A DNA stretch of 44,405 nucleotides, from positions 1 through 44,405 of the forward strand of contig JAGCOW010000024.1 of assembly GCA_017642535.1 (NCBI GenBank), read 5' to 3'. This stretch comes from Bacteroidales bacterium (lineage in GTDB: Bacteria > Bacteroidota > Bacteroidia > Bacteroidales > UBA1715). The position numbers were made by a program, and so were the translations under genes. This document shows, piece after piece, positions 16,815-25,643 of this stretch (the first letter of the stretch is position 1; every line of letters begins with the position of its first letter). The notes below the pieces were generated by a model that saw nothing but the letters and a program-made list of their open reading frames with translations, was not told the DNA's origin and ran no database searches.

Positions 16815-17825
16815 TTATTTTACCACACCTTCTTTAATCAGGTATTCGCCAATTTGAACGGCATTCAAAGCGGCACCTTTCTTAATTTGGTCGCCGACTA
16901 ACCACAATGTCAAACCGTTTTCGTTAGCCAAATCTTTGCGAACACGACCAACATATACGTCGTCTTTGCCAGCCAAGAACAATGGCATTGGGTATTTTTT
17001 GTTTGCCGGGTCGTCCATCAATTGGATTCCTTCGCCGTTTGCTATGGCATTTTGCGCCTCTTCAACCGAAATAGGACGTTCTGTTTCAATCCAAACTGCT
17101 TCGGAGTGTGAACGTAACGAAGGAACGCGAACGCACATTGCCGAACATTTCACGTCGCTGTGCATAATCTTGCGTGTTTCGTTGAACATCTTCATTTCCT
17201 CTTTGGTGTAACCATTGTCGGTGAACACGTCGATTTGAGGAATTACATTGTATGCCAACTGATATGCGAATTTATTTACCGTAACTGGCTTGCCGTCAAG
17301 CACTTCGCGATATTGTTGTTCCAATTCGGCCATAGCAGCCGCACCAGCGCCACTTGCTGCCTGATAACTTGCAATGTGGATTCTCTTGATATGCGAAAGT
17401 TTTTCAAGCGGTTGCAAAACCACAACCATCATAATCGTCGTACAGTTCGGATTTGCAATGATTCCTTTCGGGCGAACCAACGCATCTTTTGCGTTACATT
17501 CTGGCACAACAAGAGGAACTTGGTCGTCCATACGGAATGCGCTTGAGTTGTCAATCATTATGGCACCGAATTTTGTAATATCTTCGGCATATTCTTTCGA
17601 AACGCCTGCACCAGCCGACGTAAACGCAATGTCAACGCCCTTGAAGTCATTGCCGTGCTTCAATAGTTGAACAGTGTATTCCTTACCTTTGAACGTGTAT
17701 TTTTTTCCTGCACTTCGTTCTGAACCAAACAAAACCAATTCATCCATTGGGAAATTTCTTTCGTCCAACACACGAAGAAATTCCTGACCTACTGCTCCAC
17801 TCGCACCAACTATTGCTACTTTCAT
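16815..17825 (-). CDS. asd: Aspartate-semialdehyde dehydrogenase
   Basis: The 336-residue enzyme shows the N-terminal NADP loop [15 protein letters not shown], the substrate motif SNSSAFRM-like [10 protein letters not shown], the catalytic cysteine in ANPNCTTI (about residue 128-133) and the late histidine motif [11 protein letters not shown]. It reduces aspartyl phosphate to aspartate semialdehyde, the branch point to lysine/diaminopimelate, threonine and methionine. It is transcribed alone from a -7 box at 17865-17872 and faces the GH8 gene. Length and motifs are normal. Confidence 0.97.
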   Translation of the reverse strand: MKVAIVGASGAVGQEFLRVLDERNFPMDELVLFGSERSAGKKYTFKGKEYTVQLLKHGNDFKGVDIAFTSAGAGVSKEYAEDITKFGAIMIDNSSAFRMDDQVPLVVPECNAKDALVRPKGIIANPNCTTIMMVVVLQPLEKLSHIKRIHIASYQAASGAGAAAMAELEQQYREVLDGKPVTVNKFAYQLAYNVIPQIDVFTDNGYTKEEMKMFNETRKIMHSDVKCSAMCVRVPSLRSHSEAVWIETERPISVEEAQNAIANGEGIQLMDDPANKKYPMPLFLAGKDDVYVGRVRKDLANENGLTLWLVGDQIKKGAALNAVQIGEYLIKEGVVK

Positions 17826-17835
17826 ATTTTTATAT

Positions 17836-17843
17836 TACTTTTG
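17836..17843 (+). promoter_or_regulatory. -7 promoter element for the lamin-tail protein gene
   Basis: TACTTTTG is an exact -7 match, 36 bases before the ATG at 17880. It lies inside the transcribed leader of the divergent asd gene, so the two promoters overlap face to face within 54 bp. Confidence 0.6.
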
Positions 17844-17864
17844 ACCGTTAAAATTTTAATGCCG

Positions 17865-17872
17865 CAAATATA
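17865..17872 (-). promoter_or_regulatory. -7 promoter element for asd
   Basis: On the minus strand this reads TATATTTG, an exact -7 match, giving a start near 17858 and a leader of about 33 bases before the asd ATG at 17825. Confidence 0.6.
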
Positions 17873-17879
17873 AAGAATT

Positions 17880-19556
17880 ATGAAGAAAATCTTTGTTCTC
17901 GTTGCATTTTTATGCACTACTATTATTATGTATGCACAGCACAAACCTTTTCCACACGTTGTGATAACCGAAATTATGGCCGACCCCACGCCGCTTGTGG
18001 GCTTGCCCGATTTTGAATATGTGGAGATTTACAACGTATCGAACGACACCATTGAGTGTTCTGATTTACAATTGATTGCAGGAACGAAAAATTACACACT
18101 GCCTAAAGGAAATTTGTATCCGCAAGAATATCTCTGCATTATTTCAAACAAAGCCCAGATGTTTTTTCCCGATTCTCTGCATTTTGCCTATCTCAAAACA
18201 TTTCCCGCAATTACCAATAGTGGCCAAACGGTAGGAATCTTGTACAATGACACCCTAATTTCGTCGGTTACGTTTACTGAAGATTGGTATCACGATGATT
18301 TTAAGCAAGATGGCGGTTGGAGTCTGGAAAAAATCGACGTCGAGAATTTCTCGGAAACGCCAGACAACTGGAACGCATCAAAAAACAGGATGGGTGGGAC
18401 GCCAGGATTTATGAATTCCGTCGCACAAGAAAATGACGACTTCACCGCGCCAACGATTGCTTCTATTCAAATTGTCTCGGATTCCGTCCTGCAAGTCGTT
18501 TTCTCCGAAAATATTGATATAGAACAATTTATACAAAATTGTGACATATATGATACGCTTGCATTTCGCGATGCCACGGAAATAGATAATTCCATGTCAA
18601 AATACGAATTGCTCCTCAATATTCGTCTGGAAGAAAAGCAAAGTTATACACTTTCGTTACGAGAAAATTGTACTGATTTGGCGGGGAACCAGTTTGAACC
18701 GAATCAATATGTTTTTGCGAAAACGGATTCCTTATTGTTTCGAAATTCCGTCGTCATCAATGAAATCTTGTTTAATCCGTTATCGGGAGAATCTTCTTTT
18801 GTCGAGTTGTACAACAATTCAGACTCGTATTTTGATTTGTCGCAAATGTATTTTTCCAACGGCTCCACGTTCACAAGAATCGCCGAAAACTTTGCGCTGT
18901 TTCCTCCGCAAACCTACGTGGTTGTTTCGCCCGACGCTGATTTATACTATGAAAAGTGCAATTGCGAGAATGCAATTTTTTTGAAGGCAAAATTGCCTAC
19001 GTTGCCTAATGAAGAAGGAACGATTATGCTCCTCAACCGCTGGGAAGAAGTGATTGACTCCGTTACTTACAACGAAAATTGGCATTCCGCGAATGTGGAA
19101 CCCGACGGAACGTCAATAGAGCGGGTTTCGTTCATCTTGCCGTCGTTTGAGGCGAGTGCATGGGCTTCGGCAACGGCTTCTGTCGGTTTTTCAACGCCCG
19201 GTTGCCAAAATTCGCAAGCCCGAGAATTGTTTTTTCAGAAAGGAATATCACTTGAGTCAGAAGTTGTTACGCCTAATGGCGACGGCGAAAATGACGAACT
19301 ATGTGTTTTGATTGAAAACGAAGAATATGGACTTTATTGTAACATACGGATTTTTTCCATTTCGGGGCATTTCGTCAAGCAAATTGCCGACACAGAACTT
19401 ATGGGCGGGAAAAATCTCATTCGATGGGATTGCACAAACACACAAGGGCAAATCGTACCCAAAGGTATTTATCTCGTACACATTGAAATAGTGAAAGACG
19501 GGAAAATTACAAAACGCAACAAGTTGACTATCAGTATTTTGAAAACAAATTCGTAA
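17880..19556 (+). CDS. Secreted lamin-tail-domain protein with T9SS type B C-terminus (558 aa)
   Basis: The signal peptide (about 1-20) is followed by a lamin-tail domain (about 25-165; VVITEIMADPTPLVGLPDFEYVEIYN is the hallmark start), a Big_5/SwmB-like Ig module (about 180-285; IVSDSVLQVVFSENID), a second lamin-tail domain (about 290-440; VVINEILFNPLSGESSFVELYN) and a C-terminal gliding-motility (CHU_C) type B sorting domain (VVTPNGDGENDELCVLIEN...GIYLVHIEIVKDGKITKR). It should be exported by T9SS and may be surface-attached or adhesive. Lamin-tail domains in Bacteroidetes surface proteins have no settled function; binding to surfaces or DNA has been suggested, so that part is open. Confidence 0.9.
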   Translation: MKKIFVLVAFLCTTIIMYAQHKPFPHVVITEIMADPTPLVGLPDFEYVEIYNVSNDTIECSDLQLIAGTKNYTLPKGNLYPQEYLCIISNKAQMFFPDSLHFAYLKTFPAITNSGQTVGILYNDTLISSVTFTEDWYHDDFKQDGGWSLEKIDVENFSETPDNWNASKNRMGGTPGFMNSVAQENDDFTAPTIASIQIVSDSVLQVVFSENIDIEQFIQNCDIYDTLAFRDATEIDNSMSKYELLLNIRLEEKQSYTLSLRENCTDLAGNQFEPNQYVFAKTDSLLFRNSVVINEILFNPLSGESSFVELYNNSDSYFDLSQMYFSNGSTFTRIAENFALFPPQTYVVVSPDADLYYEKCNCENAIFLKAKLPTLPNEEGTIMLLNRWEEVIDSVTYNENWHSANVEPDGTSIERVSFILPSFEASAWASATASVGFSTPGCQNSQARELFFQKGISLESEVVTPNGDGENDELCVLIENEEYGLYCNIRIFSISGHFVKQIADTELMGGKNLIRWDCTNTQGQIVPKGIYLVHIEIVKDGKITKRNKLTISILKTNS

Positions 19557-19603
19557 TTTGTATAATAAGTTATTAACAATCGTTTTTGTATGAAAAAAAG
19601 TAA

Positions 19604-19611
19604 TATATTTG
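19604..19611 (+). promoter_or_regulatory. -7 promoter element upstream of the small protein and GH44
   Basis: TATATTTG is an exact -7 match. A TTTTTG run (19583-19588) lies 15 bases upstream, slightly closer than the usual -33 position. It gives a leader of about 65 bases before the ATG at 19683. Confidence 0.55.
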
Positions 19612-19618
19612 CATTGAT

Positions 19619-19654
19619 GGAAAAAGGTCATTTTATGAAAACGAGACTTTTTCC
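19619..19654 (+). promoter_or_regulatory. Leader hairpin upstream of the GH44 operon
   Basis: GGAAAAAGGTC (19619-19629) pairs with GACTTTTTCC (19645-19654) with one bulged base. It lies right at the predicted 5' end of the transcript and lacks a following T tract, so it is more likely a leader structure (stability or attenuation) than a terminator. Function is not known. Confidence 0.45.
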
Positions 19655-19682
19655 CTAAAGTAAGTCAATGAATAGTTAATTT

Positions 19683-19889
19683 ATGGAAGTAAAAAAATTT
19701 TCTGACTTAAATTTATACCTAAAAGGATTCGAGATTGAATCCATTGGGAACCAAGCTGTTCGCAAAGCTCAGGAAGAGAACAGAAAGAAGGGCATTCCGC
19801 TTGTGTATTCTGTAGATGGAAAGATTTATTATGAATTGGCAGACGGTACTGTTACGACAAACAGTCCATTTAAAACTGAAAAAGGATAA
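19683..19889 (+). CDS. Small conserved-looking protein of 68 aa
   Basis: This short cytoplasmic protein has a basic helix (GNQAVRKAQEENRKKGIPLVYS) followed by a beta-hairpin (VDGKIYYELADGTVTT). Short proteins with this helix plus KIYYELADG-type hairpin occur widely in Bacteroidetes and are sometimes antitoxin-like, but I cannot assign a function and no toxin gene is next to it. It has its own -7 box and ends 40 bases before the GH44 start, so the two are likely co-transcribed. Confidence 0.8.
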   Translation: MEVKKFSDLNLYLKGFEIESIGNQAVRKAQEENRKKGIPLVYSVDGKIYYELADGTVTTNSPFKTEKG

Positions 19890-19929
19890 CCATATAAATA
19901 ACCCCTTTTGAGGGATAACAAAAACAAAT

Positions 19930-22900
19930 ATGAAAATAATTTCTAAGACTTTAATAGCTGCGCTTTGCATAGCTCCAAGTGTGGTTTTTTCTCAAACGAT
20001 TACAATTGACGTGAAGTCTAATGTTCACGCCATTAGTCCGTATATTTACGGTTCAAACGAGGATTGTGACTTCACAACATCGGCTCGTTGGGGTGGCAAT
20101 CGTAGTACAACTTATAACTGGGAAAACAATGCTTCAAATGGCGGAAACGATTATAGCAACGTTTCCGATGGTTTTTATGATTACACTGGTAGTTCAACGC
20201 CAGCACTGCCAATCGTAAATTTCGTGAAAAATGCCGACGCAAGAAATCAGTTTAAAATTGTCTCTTTGCAGGCAGCTGGCTACGTTGCAGCCGACAAAGA
20301 CGGACAAATCACCGAAGTGGCGTCGGACGAAAACACTCGCTGGAAGAAACTTGAGTTCAACAAACCTACTCCATACTCTTTAACACCCGACAAAAATGAC
20401 GATGTCGTTTATATTGACGAATTGGTAAACTATCTCCAAACGTTGGGAGAACCAGGAAACGGCGGTGTTGATGCCTATGCAGTTGATAACGAGCCATTCC
20501 TGTGGTCTCGTTCTCACCCAATGTTGCACCCTGAACAAACAACATATCAGGAATTGTTTGAAAAAACAAAGTTAATTGCATCAACGGTACACAAAATTTC
20601 GCCACGCACCGAAATTGTTGGTCCAATGTTCTATGGATGGACTGATGCCGCTCGCTGGGGAGTTGCCGAAAACGAGTTTGCTCCCACATTTAGAGTAAAA
20701 AATGACTCATATCGTTGGTTTGTTGACTTTTATCTTGACAGTTTGCGTCAAATGGAAGAAAAATTTGGCGAACGTTTCTTGGACATTATTTCATTTCACT
20801 GGTATCCCGAAGCAACAGGAACGGAAACGAAATATACAGACGGGGCCAAAAAAGGTCAACTGGTTCGAATTGTAAACACCAGTACATCGGATGGTGCAAC
20901 TCCAGCTCAATTACTTGCCGCCGACGTTGTAGAAGCGCGCCTGCAAGCTCCTCGTACTCTTTGGGATAACACATATAAAGAAAAAAGCTATGTAGGAAAC
21001 GAAATTGCACGCCAACTGCCAAAATCACGACGTTCTTTGTTGCAAGCGGTAAAATACTCCATCGACACGTATTATCCAGGTACAAAGATTGCCTTTACCG
21101 AATTTGAATACGATGCAGAGGGACACTGGTCGGGTGGCTTGGCATTGGTTGATGTGTTAGGTATTTTTGGTCGCGAAGATGTGTATTTGGCTACAAAATG
21201 GAATAAATTCCAGTCGTATTCAACCGCTGCATATAAATTATACCTTAATTACGATGGTAATGGCAACGGATTTGGAACGACATCGGTACAAGACGTTTTC
21301 ACCGATACTGTAAAATTGGCAAGCTACGCATCGTTGGATGAGGAAGGCAACCTTCATATTATCGCAATCAATAAAACAGAAAACGCTTTGCCTGCGAATT
21401 TTGTCTTGCAAAATGGTGTTTATTCCGATGGCGTAATATATGGTTTTGACCAAAATTCGGCTGACATCTTGCAAATGGGAACCATCGACAATATTGAGAA
21501 TTCGGAATTCACCTATTCTTTACCTGCTTATTCTGCACTACATTTTATTTTGAACGTGGTAAAACAAACGACCCTTGTTAAAGCACAATTGTTTGAGGAG
21601 ACTAAAATCACTGCAACGTTCAAGGATAATGTTTCTTTACAGGATGCTACAGAGGCAAAGAACGAATTTGTCGTATTGGTTGACGACGTGCAACAAGAAA
21701 TTTCGAGCATTTCCGCCGAAAACAATGTGGTATATGTGACATTGGCAAACCCGATTAGCAATACGGCTACCATCAGTCTTTCATACGCTGGAAGCAATGC
21801 TATCGGTATAAACAACCTGCCTCTTGACAAATTCGACGAATTCCCTGTAACTAACGAACTGCCAACAGCACCATTATTGTTTGAGGCAATGGAAATTTCG
21901 CCAGCAGGAACATACGCTAAATTGACATTCTCAAAAGCAATTGCTGAATTTTCCGACGATTGTGGGATTGTGATACAAAATGGAGATAACACGTTGGACT
22001 TCACTGCAAAATTGTCTGAAGAATCAAACTATGAATTGTATTTGTACACGACGACAAGAATTTACAAATACGATGTTACAACAATTTCTTCTACTGGTAA
22101 CACGAATTTAAAAGATGTGAACGGTGTGGCTGTGTCGGATTTTAGTGTTTCTGACAAGGCAGGTGCAAATTACACTCCTGAAATTGATTCAGCCGTTATT
22201 GCCGACAACTTTACTATCAATGTGTATTTCGACGCAAATATGTCACAAACAACCGACTATTCTCACGCCGGATTCCATATTGTTGAACGCAATCCTGAAA
22301 CCAGCGAGGTAAAAGAACTGGATTTTATTGCATCGTATAAACGAAACAATCGTATGTTGGAATTTACAACTATTCCTCCAATGTTGCAAGGTTATGAATA
22401 TACCTTGAAATACGATGGTGACGATGTTGTTCAAACAATTCATCAAGGTATTTTGGAACATATAGAAATTGCATTGGAGAATGACTTGACTTCGGGTGGA
22501 ACGATTGTTGCTGTGCCAGGAGTGATTCAAGCCGACGAATTCTGGTTCCAGACGGGTGGCCCGGTAAAAGGTGAAAGTACCGACGACGATGAATTGGGCA
22601 ACGGAACAGAGTTGGGCTATACTGGCGCAGGCGACTACTATACGTATTTCATCTCGGTTGAGGAAGCGAAAAAATACACTTTAACAGTACGATATTCAGC
22701 CGATGACGCTGTTGGTTACGATGGTTTGATAGGTTTCTTAATAAATGGTGGCGACGAAATCAATTATATCAAATTGCCTGCAACGGGTAGTTTCACCGAA
22801 TGGGCTTCCGTTCATAGAGTGATTGATCTCCCAGCAGGCGATTCAATTGAATTCAAGATGAAAGTTGAAAAGTCTGGATTTAACTTGAATTATTTCAATA

Positions 22901-23493
22901 TTACGGATGAAGAACTATACCCTGAAATCGCAATAACAAAATCATATATAGTAAAAGATGGAAATATTCTTTTCTTGATTTATGACAAAGAAGTTACAAC
23001 ACTTCCTGAAACATCGGATTTTGTTATAATGGCAGAAGGTAAACGTGTTGAAGTATCTTCTTTTGAATATGTTAACGGCGACAAGAAAAAGATTCGTTGC
23101 TATCTCGCTTCAAAAATTTATAAAAATCAAGAAGTTTCACTTTCGTTCGAAACGGAAAAAGGTCTTTCAATCGAAGGTGCCACTCTTCCAACAATGACAG
23201 ATGTTGCTATCACGAACAATTCGGTTATTTCGAAACCGTTAGTGGCAATAAACACTGTTGGCAAAGATTTTTTTGTCGTTTCTCCAAATCCTGTGAAAGT
23301 TAATTCCAATGTTGTTCTTTCCTATGAAGAGGACGAAGAAGTTTCTTATACGATATTATCAAGTATAGGAACAAAAATTTCGGCTGGTAAATTCACAAAA
23401 GAAACGACAATATCTTTCAGTAAATCAGGAGTTTATTTCATATCATTACAAACAAGCAACGGAACCATTACGGAAAAAATTATCGTTGAATAG
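19930..23493 (+). CDS. Secreted GH44 endoglucanase/xyloglucanase with CBM6-like module and T9SS sorting domain (1187 aa)
   Basis: After the signal peptide (about 1-21, cut near FS-QT) comes a GH44 domain to about residue 535: ISPYIYGSNED, the family hallmark TSARWGGNRSTTYNWENN, acid/base E188 in AVDNEPFLWS and nucleophile E391 in AFTEFEYDAEG. Ig-like SwmB/Big_5 modules follow (about 540-850). A CBM6-like beta-sandwich sits at about 860-990 (VIQADEFWFQTGG...GDYYTYFISVEEAKKYTLTVRYSA...GFNLNYFNI), then another Ig-like stretch and a T9SS type A sorting domain (FFVVSPNPVKVNSNVVLSY...EKIIVE). GH44 enzymes retain anomeric configuration and cut beta-1,4-glucan backbones, often xyloglucan. It probably acts together with the GH8 enzyme at 13.9 kb. 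Confidence 0.94.
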   Translation: MKIISKTLIAALCIAPSVVFSQTITIDVKSNVHAISPYIYGSNEDCDFTTSARWGGNRSTTYNWENNASNGGNDYSNVSDGFYDYTGSSTPALPIVNFVKNADARNQFKIVSLQAAGYVAADKDGQITEVASDENTRWKKLEFNKPTPYSLTPDKNDDVVYIDELVNYLQTLGEPGNGGVDAYAVDNEPFLWSRSHPMLHPEQTTYQELFEKTKLIASTVHKISPRTEIVGPMFYGWTDAARWGVAENEFAPTFRVKNDSYRWFVDFYLDSLRQMEEKFGERFLDIISFHWYPEATGTETKYTDGAKKGQLVRIVNTSTSDGATPAQLLAADVVEARLQAPRTLWDNTYKEKSYVGNEIARQLPKSRRSLLQAVKYSIDTYYPGTKIAFTEFEYDAEGHWSGGLALVDVLGIFGREDVYLATKWNKFQSYSTAAYKLYLNYDGNGNGFGTTSVQDVFTDTVKLASYASLDEEGNLHIIAINKTENALPANFVLQNGVYSDGVIYGFDQNSADILQMGTIDNIENSEFTYSLPAYSALHFILNVVKQTTLVKAQLFEETKITATFKDNVSLQDATEAKNEFVVLVDDVQQEISSISAENNVVYVTLANPISNTATISLSYAGSNAIGINNLPLDKFDEFPVTNELPTAPLLFEAMEISPAGTYAKLTFSKAIAEFSDDCGIVIQNGDNTLDFTAKLSEESNYELYLYTTTRIYKYDVTTISSTGNTNLKDVNGVAVSDFSVSDKAGANYTPEIDSAVIADNFTINVYFDANMSQTTDYSHAGFHIVERNPETSEVKELDFIASYKRNNRMLEFTTIPPMLQGYEYTLKYDGDDVVQTIHQGILEHIEIALENDLTSGGTIVAVPGVIQADEFWFQTGGPVKGESTDDDELGNGTELGYTGAGDYYTYFISVEEAKKYTLTVRYSADDAVGYDGLIGFLINGGDEINYIKLPATGSFTEWASVHRVIDLPAGDSIEFKMKVEKSGFNLNYFNITDEELYPEIAITKSYIVKDGNILFLIYDKEVTTLPETSDFVIMAEGKRVEVSSFEYVNGDKKKIRCYLASKIYKNQEVSLSFETEKGLSIEGATLPTMTDVAITNNSVISKPLVAINTVGKDFFVVSPNPVKVNSNVVLSYEEDEEVSYTILSSIGTKISAGKFTKETTISFSKSGVYFISLQTSNGTITEKIIVE

Positions 23494-23517
23494 TGTACAA
23501 AATACACTTTTAAGTTT

Positions 23518-23525
23518 TATATTTG
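23518..23525 (+). promoter_or_regulatory. -7 promoter element for the unknown T9SS protein
   Basis: TATATTTG is an exact -7 match, 26 bases before the ATG at 23552. A short stem (GTGTA at 23494-23498 with TACAC) plus TTTT just upstream may weakly terminate the GH44 transcript. Confidence 0.55.
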
Positions 23526-23551
23526 TGAAAATGATATAAAACTATATGATT

Positions 23552-24700
23552 ATGAGAAAAGTATTTTTATGTATTGCAAGTCTTTGCTTGGGCTTTGGGG
23601 CTTTCGCACAAGACAACGAGGCAGAAGCAGCATTGGCTGCAATGGGTTCTACGGCTTATTGGAATAATTGGAAAACGAACTATGAACTTTGGGATAGTTA
23701 TTGGGATGTAGATGACCAAACAACCAACGTCCAAGTCTTAAAGGGCCTATCTCCTGCCAACGGAATAGAATTTGAGTCAAGCAGTATAACCGACGGTACA
23801 AGTTATAAGATTTCGTATAGTGGAGAGGTTTTGGTTGCAGAATCAAACAAGAAAGCACAATATGAAAAATTTGGTATTCGTTGGCAATATTGGGATGGCG
23901 AATGTGAAAATTATCAAAAAGTGAACCCTATCACTGGTCAAAAATGGACAAACGATTGCCATAAAGTTGCAAAGGGTTACTCAGTTGATTTCTCAGAACC
24001 TGCAAACAGATTGGTGCGTTTCCAATATCAATTAGTTTCTACAGTTGACGACCCTTCTATCCGCGTTGACCTATGGGATGTAAAAGGTAGAAAAGCAAGC
24101 GTAAGCGACGGTTCAACTGTCGTATCTCATATTAAAACAATTGTTGAAACAAACCAACAATATCTTCCAAATGACGAAGATAGCTGGCATTGGTTTGAAG
24201 GTGCTTTCTGCGACGAAGGCGAAGATGAATTGTCGGAAGGTTTTGATACATATAGCTGGACAATCGGTGATATTTGCGACCAAGCATATTGGTGGAATGG
24301 CGTAAATTTCACTATTAATGGCGAAGGTTATCAAGCTCCTTCGGATGTTAAATTAAAATTAGACTTAGCACATATCATTGGTCTTGAATTTTATGTTAAT
24401 GACGAAGAAACTTCAGGTAAATCAACATTATACATTAAAAACTTGGTTATGGGTAACGACATAACAAGAAATACTGATGCAAGTGATCAAACTGAATTTA
24501 AACCATTGGCTGCTCCTACAATTCAAGCTGCAGAAGTAGAAATTGTTGAAGGTGTTGTATATTCAAAAGGTAACATTATTGTAACCAACATTTTGGGTCA
24601 ACCCGTAAAATCTGGTTCAAAACAATTGAACATTGCAAATCTTCCTGAAGGAATTTACTTCATTCAAACTGCCGAAGGAACGGTTAAATTTGCAAAATAA
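23552..24700 (+). CDS. Secreted T9SS protein of unknown function, possibly polysaccharide-binding (382 aa)
   Basis: The signal peptide (MRKVFLCIASLCLGFGAFA, cut before QDN) supports the ATG at 23552 over 23546. The body is very rich in Trp and Tyr (YWNNWKTNYELWDSYWDV, IRWQYWDGE, DSWHWFEGAF, YSWTIGDICDQAYWWNG) in a beta-rich setting, which suggests a carbohydrate-binding sandwich. I recognise no catalytic motif or named family. The C-terminal 55 residues (EVEIVEGVVYSKGNIIV...LPEGIYFIQT) are a type A T9SS sorting domain. Its place straight after the GH44 gene, with its own promoter, suggests a role in glucan capture; this is inference. Confidence 0.85.
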   Translation: MRKVFLCIASLCLGFGAFAQDNEAEAALAAMGSTAYWNNWKTNYELWDSYWDVDDQTTNVQVLKGLSPANGIEFESSSITDGTSYKISYSGEVLVAESNKKAQYEKFGIRWQYWDGECENYQKVNPITGQKWTNDCHKVAKGYSVDFSEPANRLVRFQYQLVSTVDDPSIRVDLWDVKGRKASVSDGSTVVSHIKTIVETNQQYLPNDEDSWHWFEGAFCDEGEDELSEGFDTYSWTIGDICDQAYWWNGVNFTINGEGYQAPSDVKLKLDLAHIIGLEFYVNDEETSGKSTLYIKNLVMGNDITRNTDASDQTEFKPLAAPTIQAAEVEIVEGVVYSKGNIIVTNILGQPVKSGSKQLNIANLPEGIYFIQTAEGTVKFAK

Positions 24701-24711
24701 CACAAATCTAT

Positions 24712-24791
24712 GTAGAGACGTCACAATGTGGCGTCCAATAATAAATACTGTGATGTTATAGTAGAGACGTTGCGCGCAACGTCTCTACGTT
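24712..24791. repeat. 80-bp composite palindromic repeat, copy 1
   Basis: Two palindromes lie 49 bases apart: an imperfect one (GACGTCAC...GTGGCGTCC) and a perfect 28-base one at 24761-24788 with arms GTAGAGACGTTGCG and CGCAACGTCTCTAC. The whole unit recurs at 25468-25547, about 93% identical by eye, in the same orientation. Confidence 0.9.
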
Positions 24792-24903
24792 TTAATTCCC
24801 TACCCCGTTTTCGAGCGTAGCGAGAAATCTAAAAAAGATGTATTTTCGTTTTGCTTTTTGAGAAAGTTTTTATCTTGCAAAACGAATTTAACATTTTATT
24901 ATT

Positions 24904-25383
24904 ATGAAAAAAATATTTCTTGCAATCATATGTACGACGTTATTTTACGCTTGTTCCAAACATTGTGATTCTTTTCCCAATAAGTATAGAGATTTTTTCC
25001 CATATGAAAAAGGAGATGTGATTAGTTTTGCGAATGAAAGTGGAAACGAAATAAAGATTGATATTGAAGAAAAACACATAACACAAGACCATAAATTATC
25101 TTGGAATTGCAAATGTGGATGCGACATTTATATGTCTTTTAGTGGAATATCAACTAATAAAGACTTTCGGATTGGCGGATTGTTCAATGATCAAGGTCAC
25201 GTTGATTTGTCTATTTCTGAAATTATGTTTTTCACCCATCAAGATCCTAATGTTACGGATACTCTTATTTTTTTCCCTGAAAAAATGTATTCTGACAAAA
25301 AAGGAACTATAAAACTCGTAAAAGGTGTCGGTTTAGTGAATTTGTTTATTGGTGACGAAGAATATATCCTGAAAAAAGAGTAA
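24904..25383 (+). CDS. Small lipoprotein of unknown function (159 aa)
   Basis: The N-terminus is a lipoprotein signal (MKKIFLAIICTTLFYAC) with lipobox LFYA-C17; the following SKH lacks the acidic surface-export signal seen on some Bacteroidetes lipoproteins, so a periplasm-facing location is more likely. The mature part is beta-rich with a Cys cluster (CKCGCD, about residues 67-72) that could bind metal or form disulfides. No family is recognised. A near-consensus -7 box (TATCTTGC, 24871-24878) lies about 25 bases upstream. The gene is bracketed by the two copies of the composite repeat, as if it were carried or duplicated with them. Confidence 0.8.
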   Translation: MKKIFLAIICTTLFYACSKHCDSFPNKYRDFFPYEKGDVISFANESGNEIKIDIEEKHITQDHKLSWNCKCGCDIYMSFSGISTNKDFRIGGLFNDQGHVDLSISEIMFFTHQDPNVTDTLIFFPEKMYSDKKGTIKLVKGVGLVNLFIGDEEYILKKE

Positions 25384-25467
25384 CGAAATGATAGAATCTG
25401 GCGATTTCTTTACGTATGAAGGAGTTGAGAGGGTAAAGTAGTTGAATGGTATTTTTCGTTTGGTTTT

Positions 25468-25547
25468 GTAGGGACGTCACAATGTGGCGTCCGAAAATTA
25501 ATTCTGTGATGTTATAGTAGAGACGTTGCGCGCAACGTCTCTACGTT
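25468..25547. repeat. 80-bp composite palindromic repeat, copy 2
   Basis: Same unit as 24712-24791, same orientation and same internal spacing: the imperfect palindrome at 25468-25492 and the perfect one at 25517-25544. Differences cluster in the spacer between the two palindromes, so the palindromes themselves are the conserved part. The following T run could let it terminate transcription. Confidence 0.9.
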
Positions 25548-25566
25548 TTTTTATAAAAATTATAAT

Positions 25567-25595
25567 GTAGAGACACCATAATGTGACGTCTCTAC
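25567..25595. repeat. Single GTAGAGAC palindrome before metY
   Basis: GTAGAGAC (25567-25574) and GTCTCTAC (25588-25595) form an 8-bp stem. It is a diverged single member of the same repeat family and sits 12 bases before the -7 box of metY, covering its -33 region. Confidence 0.75.
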
Positions 25596-25607
25596 GATAA
25601 AAAAATC

Positions 25608-25615
25608 TATCTTTG
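25608..25615 (+). promoter_or_regulatory. -7 promoter element for metY-glmS
   Basis: TATCTTTG is an exact -7 match, 28 bases before the ATG at 25644. The expected -33 position falls inside the palindrome at 25567-25595. Confidence 0.65.
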
Positions 25616-25643
25616 CGAAAACAAAAGATAAAATAATACAAAA

